A stretch of DNA of 64,000 bases from Bradyrhizobium hipponense (GTDB lineage Bacteria > Pseudomonadota > Alphaproteobacteria > Rhizobiales > Xanthobacteraceae): NCBI RefSeq assembly GCF_008123965.1, contig NZ_VSTH01000049.1:1-64000 (forward strand), written 5' to 3'. The notes below the pieces were generated by a model, which saw only the letters and a program-made list of their open reading frames with translations, searched no databases and was not told the DNA's origin. A program made the translations under genes and the position numbers. Shown here one piece after another: positions 57,962 through 64,000 of the stretch. How positions within the stretch are numbered: position 1 is the first letter of the stretch; each line of letters opens with the position of its first letter.

Positions 57962-58285
57962 GGCGTGGTCCCCCCCTGCGAAACCAGTACAAACCAAGTC
58001 CGCGACGACATGCGGCTCGAGAATCAAAACGACATCGAAAACGATGATGCAACATCGTCTCGCATTCCTCACGCTCACGCAACAATGCGGCAAAATACGG
58101 ATGGAACTCGGGAATTCGCGGACCGGAGGACGGAGGAGCAATTTAATCTTCGTTAACGAATAAGGCTCGCGCGCTAGTTGCGGACGGCCCATGGGCGCCG
58201 CGAACAGCCAGATTGCGTGTTCCCGGGGCCAAATCCGGTGTATTGAGTTCCCAGAGCCCGTCCTTTGAGCCTTTGCCCTGCACCT
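57962..58285. other. Divergent promoter region of slt and the adenylate cyclase
   Basis: 324 bases without a gene. ACGATG-ATGCAA-CATCGT (58041-58058) and the perfect 12-base palindrome TTCGTTAACGAA (58149-58160) are possible regulator sites. TTAA-N6-TTAA at 58143-58156 is close to, but one base short of, the CtrA spacing. Confidence 0.4.
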
Positions 58286-60022
58286 ATGCAGATTTTCAAC
58301 CAGTCGATCCGGCGCAAGATCGTCGGGATCGCCCTCGGATTGATCGTCCTGATGCTGGTCACCTCGATCCTGTCGATGGTGATGTCCAGCCAGGTCGGCG
58401 TCCTCCTGGACGAACTGACCAACCGCTACATCCCGGCCTACGGGCATCTGGCGCGCGCCAATATCCGCTCGCTGGAGCGCGCGCTGGCGCTGCGGCGCAT
58501 GGTCATGACCAAGATGCAGTCGCCATCAGACGAAGAGGCCTATGCGGCGCGCCTTCGCGAATTCGAGGAAACGGACCGCAGGATCGAGGAGGAGGTCGAG
58601 GGCGCGCGCAAGCTCATCAACGCGATCATCGACGATCCCAGGACGCCTTCCGACAATGCTGCGCTGGCGCGGATCGAGATCCGGATCGAAACCGCCGTCA
58701 CAGATCTGCGCCGCGACCTGAATGAGGATCATGCAAGGCTGCTCAAGCAGGTCGATGCCAGGCAGATGGCGGAGGCCCGCGGCACGCTGGAGCACATCGA
58801 CGCGCTGCGCGACCAGTTCAACCAGAAGGTCGACGCGATCCGCGGCGACATGCTCACGCAGGTTTTCTTCAGCACATCGCAGGTGATCGGCCATCAGCGG
58901 CAGGCGATGATCATTTCGGGCATCGTGACCATGCTCGCTGCGATCGTCGGATTTGTCTTCGCGCTCCTCGTCTCCAGCGGCATCACGCGCCCGGTGCGGC
59001 TGTTGCTTGCCGGCACCCGCGAGGTCGAGGCGGGCCGCTTCGACAAGGCCATCACGGTGTCGACCCAGGACGAGATCGGCGAGCTCGCCGCCGCCTTCAA
59101 CCGCATGATCGAGCAGCTGCGCCACAATGAGCGCATCCGCGAGACCTTTGGCCGCTACATCGATCCCAAGGTGGTGCAAGGGCTGATCGACCGGCCGGAG
59201 GTCGCCATCGACGGCCAGCGCCGGGTGATGACCATCATGTTCTGCGACATGAGCGGCTTCACCTCGATGAGCGAAGGCATGACTCCGCGCGGCCTCGTCA
59301 AGGTGATGAACCACTATTTTACAGTGATGTCCGGCCCGATCAGGAACAACCGCGGCATCATCGACAAATATATCGGTGACGCCATCATGTCATATTGGGG
59401 CCCACCCTTCATCGAGGAGGGCGAGCAGGGTCTTCTTGCCGGGCTTGCCGCTATCGAGATGGCCGAACAGGTGCCGGCGCTGCAGAAGCAGTTGCCGGAC
59501 CTTCTCGGCATCCGCGCCATGCCGGTGCCGTGCGACCTGCGCATCGGCATCGCGACCGGCGAGGTCTTGACGGGCAGCATCGGTTCCGAGCTGATGATGA
59601 GTTTTACGGTGATGGGCGACGCTGTGAACCTCGCCTCGCGCCTCGAGCTGGTCAACAAGATCTACGGCACCCGCATCCTGATCTCGCAGGCGACAGCCGA
59701 TGCGATCGAAGCAGGTCTCGAACTGCGCGAGATCGATCGTCTCGCAGTTGCGGGCCAGAGCGCGCCGCAGGCCATCTTCGAGGTGATGGACAAGACAGGT
59801 ACACTCAGTGCTGCGCAGGAGAGCCTGCGGTCGCACTATGTCGCAGGCCTCGCCGCCTATCGTTTGCGCCGCTTCGACGAGGCGCGTATCGCGTTCAACG
59901 CAGCGCTGGAGAGCTTTCCCGGCGACGGTCCCTCGCGCACGCTGCTCGCCCGCATCGCGCAGTTCGAGGCCGATCCGCCGGCAGCCGATTGGGACGGCGC
60001 CTGGCGGCTGGATGCCAAATAG
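58286..60022 (+). CDS. Membrane class III adenylate/guanylate cyclase with HAMP domain
   Basis: A 578-residue protein. Two membrane helices (about 12-34 and 208-230) enclose a helical periplasmic domain of about 170 residues, followed by a HAMP domain (GITRPVRLLLAGTREVEAGRF) and a class III cyclase domain. Both metal Asp residues are present (MFCDMSGFTSMSEG and KYIGDAIMSYWGPP), and MGDAVNLASRLE is the conserved transition-state block. A C-terminal TPR-like stretch follows. The product is probably cAMP. ATG 58286 was chosen over a TTG seven codons upstream. The cNMP-dependent glutaminase of this genome could respond to it. Confidence 0.92.
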   Translation: MQIFNQSIRRKIVGIALGLIVLMLVTSILSMVMSSQVGVLLDELTNRYIPAYGHLARANIRSLERALALRRMVMTKMQSPSDEEAYAARLREFEETDRRIEEEVEGARKLINAIIDDPRTPSDNAALARIEIRIETAVTDLRRDLNEDHARLLKQVDARQMAEARGTLEHIDALRDQFNQKVDAIRGDMLTQVFFSTSQVIGHQRQAMIISGIVTMLAAIVGFVFALLVSSGITRPVRLLLAGTREVEAGRFDKAITVSTQDEIGELAAAFNRMIEQLRHNERIRETFGRYIDPKVVQGLIDRPEVAIDGQRRVMTIMFCDMSGFTSMSEGMTPRGLVKVMNHYFTVMSGPIRNNRGIIDKYIGDAIMSYWGPPFIEEGEQGLLAGLAAIEMAEQVPALQKQLPDLLGIRAMPVPCDLRIGIATGEVLTGSIGSELMMSFTVMGDAVNLASRLELVNKIYGTRILISQATADAIEAGLELREIDRLAVAGQSAPQAIFEVMDKTGTLSAAQESLRSHYVAGLAAYRLRRFDEARIAFNAALESFPGDGPSRTLLARIAQFEADPPAADWDGAWRLDAK

Positions 60023-60128
60023 ACGTCTGCGTCGGGAAAAATTCATTCTACCCTATAACGATGTTTGCCGTGACCTATTTGCCGGGCTTAGGTTGAGTGT
60101 CCTTGAGGCGTTTGATGGGGACACGCCG

Positions 60129-60317
60129 ATGACAGAGCTTGAGGACAGGCTGGAACGGTTCGAGACGCTCACCGCCGAATGCGAGCTGATTACCAAGCTC
60201 GCCACCGACAGCAAAAAGCGCGAATTTTACCTGAGGCTCGGGGAGCAGTATCGCCAGCTGGCTGCGGACATGCGGCAGGTGATTGCCGCCAAAGCCGCGA
60301 CCAAGGCTGCGGCCTGA
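60129..60317 (+). CDS. Small helical hypothetical protein
   Basis: A 62-residue charged, helical protein (MTELEDRLERFETLTAECEL then KREFYLRLGEQYRQLAADMR) ending in an Ala/Lys tail. It looks like a short coiled coil. It lies about 105 bases after the cyclase on the same strand. GGGGACACGCCG precedes the ATG. Function unknown. Confidence 0.65.
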   Translation: MTELEDRLERFETLTAECELITKLATDSKKREFYLRLGEQYRQLAADMRQVIAAKAATKAAA

Positions 60318-60468
60318 GGCCGGCTGCAATCCGATCTTAATGTTTGGCGCGCATCCTTTCGGATGTGAGCGTCGCGCTTCACGATTGCTCATAGTGGGAA
60401 TGCCGGGGCTCGTTGCGGTGCAGCGTGCCTCGTTGACATCGCTTTGCCGTTCCTTACAGGGCAATCCC

Positions 60469-60681
60469 ATGCGCCTTCTTGCGGTTCTTGTGCTCGCGCT
60501 GATGACGGCAGCCTGCAATCAGGAGCAGGACATCACCGGCTCGACCGCGTCCTGCCCGATGCGGAATTACAGCTCCTTCAATCCCCGCGACATGAACCAG
60601 TGCGTCAGCGCCTGCAAGGCTTGCGACCACGGCAACACCGTCACCTGCACCACGTCCTGTACGCTCAAGGGCGCGCACTGA
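60469..60681 (+). CDS. Small Cys-rich lipoprotein
   Basis: A 70-residue lipoprotein with lipobox ALMTAAC (lipid Cys16). The mature part has six further Cys (29, 45, 49, 52, 60, 64) in CVSACKACDHGNTVTCTTSC, which could form three disulfides or bind metal. AGGG lies before ATG 60469. Function unknown. Confidence 0.75.
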   Translation: MRLLAVLVLALMTAACNQEQDITGSTASCPMRNYSSFNPRDMNQCVSACKACDHGNTVTCTTSCTLKGAH

Positions 60682-60805
60682 GCGGAGCGTCCGAGCGCGG
60701 TCCACGATGCGATGGAACGCTTGCGGCTGACGGTGTCCCGGCACCGGAACGATCTTCGTGGGGTCATCGTTGGGGGAGGGCAGGCAGCACGCGGAGTCCA
60801 ATGGA

Positions 60806-61063
60806 ATGGGCATGCTCGATCCCGGCCGGTTTCTGGTGTCGTGCTCGCATTGCGATGCCTGGCCGATGGCAGCCAACGTCAAACGTTCGAGCTGGTCAGC
60901 CTCCCCGCACGAGGTCCGCTTTGTGTGCCCGCGCTGTCGCCGCGAGGAAACCGCGATCATCTCGGCATCCGGTGAATTGACACCGATCAGCCGCATCGAC
61001 ATCCCGCCGCGCGACGTAACGGTGGCTTGGGCCCAGGCGCAGCGTCCGCGGGGGCGGGCATAG
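60806..61063 (+). CDS. Small zinc-ribbon-like protein
   Basis: An 85-residue protein with Cys-x2-Cys (SCSHCDAW) and Cys-x2-Cys (FVCPRCRRE), the pattern of a two-strand zinc ribbon, and a basic C-terminus. The start is uncertain: ATG 60806 (MGMLDPGRFL), ATG 60812 two codons later, or an ATG at 60758. It converges on the KdpE-like regulator. It is not clearly related to the three 4-Cys proteins at 54.5-55.7 kb. Confidence 0.55.
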   Translation: MGMLDPGRFLVSCSHCDAWPMAANVKRSSWSASPHEVRFVCPRCRREETAIISASGELTPISRIDIPPRDVTVAWAQAQRPRGRA

Positions 61064-61169
61064 AGGCCGATCCGATTTGGAACGTGGCGTGCTGACGGAC
61101 AGCTCAGGTCAACAAGGGCCTCGACCCATTCAGTAGTCGGGTTAGGCAGATTGACATCTCACCTTGCGC

Positions 61170-61853
61170 TCAATCAGGGGCACGGAGACGATAGCCGATG
61201 CCGGTCTCAGTCAGGATGTATTCGGGTCGGTCCGGCTCGTCTTCGATTTTTTGTCTTAGCTGGCGAACATAGACCCGAAGCTGTTGCGCATCCGTATTCC
61301 GGTCCCATAGCTTTTCGAGCAGAAATCTCTGCGTCAGCACTTTTCCCGCGTGCTGCGCCAGCAGTCGCAGGAGGTCGTACTCCTTGCGCGAAAGCGGCAC
61401 CTTGCGATCGCGCACACTCACAGTGCGGCGGACAAGATCGATCGACAGATCGCCGACCCGGAACACCGGGCGCTCAGCGTGGGATTGTCGGCGCAGAGCT
61501 GCCCGTACCCGAGCAAGCAGTTCATTCATCTCAAACGGCTCCGTAATGTAGTCGTCGGCGCCGCAATCGAGCGCCTCGACCTTGCCGGTTTCGTCACCGC
61601 GACTGGACAGCACGACGATCGCGACATGCTCGTTTTGCGCGCGGAGCATGCTGAGCAGATCGAGGCCCTCCATGTCGGGCAGCCCGAAATCGAGGAGGAT
61701 TACATCAGGATTGTGCGAGAGCAGCTGCAGAGCGGTCTTACCGTTTGGAGCGTCAAGGATCTCATAACCTTGCGTGACCAAGCCCATCCTGAGCAGCTTT
61801 CGGATCGACGGCTCGTCATCAACGATCAGAACCTTGACAGACCCGGTGCTCAT
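61170..61853 (-). CDS. Orphan KdpE-like response regulator with Lys-to-Glu receiver change
   Basis: A 227-residue OmpR-family regulator whose opening (VLIVDDEPSIRKLLRMGL) and DAPNGKTAL, GLDLLSMLR and winged-helix end (RVYVRQLRQKIEDEPDRPEYILTETGIGYRL) resemble KdpE, the activator of the potassium transporter kdpFABC. The phospho-site Asp55 (LLDFGLPD) and Ser83/84 are in place, but the invariant Lys after the acidic loop is Glu105 (DDYITEPF, codon GAG at 61541-61539). No KdpD kinase or kdpFABC is in the window. The gene faces a small gene and the potassium transporter kup across about 285 bases. ATG 61853 was chosen. Confidence 0.85.
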   Translation of the reverse strand: MSTGSVKVLIVDDEPSIRKLLRMGLVTQGYEILDAPNGKTALQLLSHNPDVILLDFGLPDMEGLDLLSMLRAQNEHVAIVVLSSRGDETGKVEALDCGADDYITEPFEMNELLARVRAALRRQSHAERPVFRVGDLSIDLVRRTVSVRDRKVPLSRKEYDLLRLLAQHAGKVLTQRFLLEKLWDRNTDAQQLRVYVRQLRQKIEDEPDRPEYILTETGIGYRLRAPD

Positions 61854-62013
61854 GCAGCCACCCATGCCTCGGTAGTGCTGGGATCGGCAGGCCGATAATG
61901 CGTCCATGCGGTCGCTCGAATCTATCGCCGAAATTGTGCCGATTAACTGCGGCATTGTGGCCGTTCATGTGGGCAAGCCAACACCGTCTACGAAGGGAAC
62001 CAAAGAGCCGTTT

Positions 62014-62062
62014 ATATCGGCCCCCCGATTTCTATAAGATTCCTATATTCCGGCCGCCCGAT
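62014..62062. promoter_or_regulatory. Direct repeat between the KdpE-like gene and the kup-side genes
   Basis: TATAT-CGGCCCCCCGAT (62014-62029) and TATATTCCGGCCGCCCGAT (62044-62062) are imperfect direct repeats whose CGGCC cores lie 33 bases apart, about three helix turns. OmpR-family regulators typically bind direct repeats, so this is a candidate operator. Confidence 0.4.
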
Positions 62063-62139
62063 AGCCCTGGTTTCTCTATGTCTCTTGCACCCATCTTCCC
62101 GGGTGCGCTCGCATTCGCGCCATCGATGATGGAGTGTGT

Positions 62140-62613
62140 GTGTTGTCAATCGGTAGCGATGACACCGAGCGTTTTGAACGGTTAGCCGATGAGCTTCGCG
62201 GTACACGGGAGCTCAAGCCCAACCTGTTCGCCAGGATTGTTGCGGATGCCTGCACGCGAGCCTCAAGCTTGGCGAGAGCCGGCAAGGTGCGGAGTTTCGA
62301 TCGTCTGATTCTCGCAGAGGCCTGGACGGACGCGGCGCTCTCGCTGGTCGAATTGGAATTGCCGATGTGGCGCCTTCGCCGGCTGGTTTACGACGGTGGC
62401 GAGTGGCTCTGCTCGCTGTCCCGCCATCCCGATGTTCCAATCGAATTTGACGAGCCGGCCGAAGGGCGGCATGAAACCAGAGCGGTTGCGATTTTGTTGT
62501 CGCTGGTCGAGGCAAAGCGGCTTCTCGCCGCGACCGCACCGGTTAGCGTACCATCCGTGCCGCAGGTTCGACCTGTAGCGGCAGATCCATTTTGCTGCGA
62601 CAACTTCAGGTGA
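62140..62613 (+). CDS. Hypothetical protein upstream of kup
   Basis: A 157-residue protein of unknown function. It is mostly helical (IVADACTRASSLARAGKVRS, DRLILAEAWTDAALSLVELE) with two conserved-looking Trp (WRLRRLVYDGGEWLCSLSRH). No motif, signal or TM segment is recognised. Start choices are GTG 62134, GTG 62140 and TTG 62143; GGAG at 62131-62134 is too close for the first. It lies 61 bases before kup on the same strand and may share its transcript. Confidence 0.65.
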   Translation: MLSIGSDDTERFERLADELRGTRELKPNLFARIVADACTRASSLARAGKVRSFDRLILAEAWTDAALSLVELELPMWRLRRLVYDGGEWLCSLSRHPDVPIEFDEPAEGRHETRAVAILLSLVEAKRLLAATAPVSVPSVPQVRPVAADPFCCDNFR

Positions 62614-62674
62614 ACTCCCGTGCATTCGTTCGACGCCTTCTGCATGCATTGACAACGGAGGCACTTGAAAGAAC

Positions 62675-64000
62675 ATGCCAACAAATGGTGTCGATCAAGC
62701 TGGAGCCGGGATTCAAGCCCCACAAGCCGTCGATGGTCGGCAGCATGCCGGATTCTGGGGACTAACCCTCGGCGCCATCGGCGTCGTTTATGGCGACATT
62801 GGAACGAGTCCGCTCTATGCCGTCCATGAATCCGTGCTGGCGGCGGTCGGTCCCGGAAATCCGGCAAGCTACGAAGCCGTGCTTGGGATCCTTTCGCTGA
62901 TCGTCTGGGCGCTGCTGCTGGTTGTCACGCTGAAGTACGTCGTCCTTCTGCTGCGTGCCGACAACCATGGCGAGGGCGGGACGCTCGCTTTGATGGCGCT
63001 CGCCAACAAGGCCGTGGGCGCGCGAACACCGATAATCGTCCTGTTAGGCATCATCAGCGGCGGCCTGTTCTATGGCGATGCGATCATCACCCCCTCGCTC
63101 TCCGTGCTATCGGCTATCGAGGGCATCAAAATCATCACGCCGGCATTTGAGCCTTATGTGGTCCCGATAACGGCCGCGATTCTGCTCGGCCTATTTTCCG
63201 TGCAGTCGCGCGGAACCGCAGAGGTTGCCTCGTTCTTCGGCCCGATCACGCTGGTGTGGTTCATCGCGCTCGCGCTGGCGGGCCTGTGGCACATTGCGCA
63301 GAATCCGTCGGTGCTGTTCGCGTTCAATCCGCTTCACGGCGTGCGCTTCCTTATCGAGCACGGCATCGTCGGGCTGCTGACCTTGGGCGCGGTATTCCTG
63401 GTGGTCACCGGCTCGGAGGCGCTCTACGCCGATCTCGGCCACTTCGGGCGCGGGCCGATCCGCACCGCATGGCTGTTCGTGGCCCTGCCGGCGCTGACGA
63501 TCAACTATTTCGGCCAAGGCGCGCTGATCCTGGCGGACCCAGCGGCGATCGAGAATCCGTTTTTCCTACTCTACCCGCAATGGGCCTTGATTCCGATGGT
63601 GGTGCTCGCCACCGCTGCGACCGTCATTGCCAGCCAGGCGGTCATTACCGGCGCGTATTCCGTGACCCAACAGGCGATCCAGTTGGGCCTGCTGCCGCGA
63701 TTGGAGATCCGGCACACGTCCGAGGCGCTGGTCGGACAGATCTACATGCCGCGCGTCAACGGATTCCTGCTGGTCGGCGTCCTGGTGCTCGTCTTCATGT
63801 TTCGCTCCTCGAATGCCCTGGCCTCGGCTTACGGCATCGCCGTCACCGGCACCATGGTGGTGACGGCGATGCTCGCCTTTGTCGTGATTTGGAGGGCGTG
63901 GAACTGGTCGCCCGTGGCGGCCGCGGCATTGGTCGCACCTTTCCTGATGTTGGATCTCACCTTCCTTGGCGCCAACCTGCTGAAGGTCATGGAAGGCGGT
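62675..64000 (+). CDS. kup: Kup-family potassium uptake permease (3' end beyond window)
   Basis: The first 442 residues of a Kup (KUP/HAK/KT) proton-potassium symporter. The signature [18 protein letters not shown] is in helix 1, followed by [43 protein letters not shown] and [22 protein letters not shown]. At least ten membrane helices are visible up to the window edge. The length of a full member is about 630 residues. ATG 62675 has GAAAG upstream. The KdpE-like gene at 61.2 kb is the nearest regulator. Confidence 0.95.
   Translation, partial: MPTNGVDQAGAGIQAPQAVDGRQHAGFWGLTLGAIGVVYGDIGTSPLYAVHESVLAAVGPGNPASYEAVLGILSLIVWALLLVVTLKYVVLLLRADNHGEGGTLALMALANKAVGARTPIIVLLGIISGGLFYGDAIITPSLSVLSAIEGIKIITPAFEPYVVPITAAILLGLFSVQSRGTAEVASFFGPITLVWFIALALAGLWHIAQNPSVLFAFNPLHGVRFLIEHGIVGLLTLGAVFLVVTGSEALYADLGHFGRGPIRTAWLFVALPALTINYFGQGALILADPAAIENPFFLLYPQWALIPMVVLATAATVIASQAVITGAYSVTQQAIQLGLLPRLEIRHTSEALVGQIYMPRVNGFLLVGVLVLVFMFRSSNALASAYGIAVTGTMVVTAMLAFVVIWRAWNWSPVAAAALVAPFLMLDLTFLGANLLKVMEGG

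Noticed and set aside
58143..58156. CtrA box before the adenylate cyclase
   Set aside because: TTAA-N6-TTAA is one base short of the TTAA-N7-TTAA consensus.

Overview
The window reads as chromosomal DNA of an alphaproteobacterium of the Bradyrhizobium group (Nitrobacteraceae). The evidence is the uniformly high GC content, an alphaproteobacterial type SOS box (GTTC-N7-GTTC) next to lexA, a pyruvate dehydrogenase operon whose E1-beta carries its own lipoyl domain with a DUF5076-like gene inside it, and intergenic palindromes I recognise as rhizobial. I found no rRNA, tRNA, CRISPR array, transposase or prophage gene. Most of the window is core genome with small accessory blocks between conserved genes.

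Region by region. 0-5.7 kb: the C-terminal part of comEC (its frame is closed by a stop near the window edge), a protein of three GAF-like repeats, a small conserved protein, a decayed 32-residue secreted-peptide gene, lexA and moeA. 5.8-16.1 kb: an accessory block of two tiny genes, a YihX-like phosphatase, an FMN 2-hydroxy-acid dehydrogenase, a CtpA protease, a Cache-PAS-GGDEF-EAL protein, and an amidase-MFS pair divergent from a CGNR regulator with two operator-like palindromes. 16.1-23.7 kb: moaC, trpC, trpD and ppiD on the minus strand, then tpiA, secG and pyrG on the plus strand. 23.7-34.6 kb: a PmtA-like methyltransferase, an OmpR-type two-component pair, NIPSNAP, kdsA-MFS, a glutaminase-STAS-cNMP fusion, a small membrane protein with an HlyD partner, queF and a Vgb-like propeller. 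34.8-48.0 kb: eno, an MDR dehydrogenase, an FMN reductase, ftsB, a GAF-Fis regulator with its aldehyde dehydrogenase, then pdhA-pdhB-DUF5076-cytosine deaminase-pdhC-small TM gene-lpdA. 48.1-55.7 kb: a threonine-synthase-like enzyme, a Bug/TctC binding protein, a three-protein FixL/FixJ-like signalling set, and a cluster of small cysteine-rich proteins. 55.8-64 kb: a soluble lytic transglycosylase, a HAMP-adenylate cyclase, several small proteins, an orphan KdpE-like regulator and the start of kup.

How the genes work together. eno, the PDH complex and lpdA carry carbon from lower glycolysis to acetyl-CoA. trpC/trpD make tryptophan, moaC/moeA make molybdenum cofactor, kdsA supplies Kdo for LPS, and pyrG, secG, ftsB and ppiD serve nucleotide synthesis, secretion, division and envelope folding. 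I see no obvious large new defence or biosynthetic system. The most unusual items are the family of 4-Cys mini-proteins at 54.5-55.7 kb beside a PAS-rich sensor kinase, the orphan KdpE-like regulator whose invariant receiver lysine is glutamate and which faces kup, the fungal-type cytosine deaminase inside the PDH operon, the triplicated GAF protein, the CGNR operator region, and the freshly decayed micro-gene at 3.4 kb.
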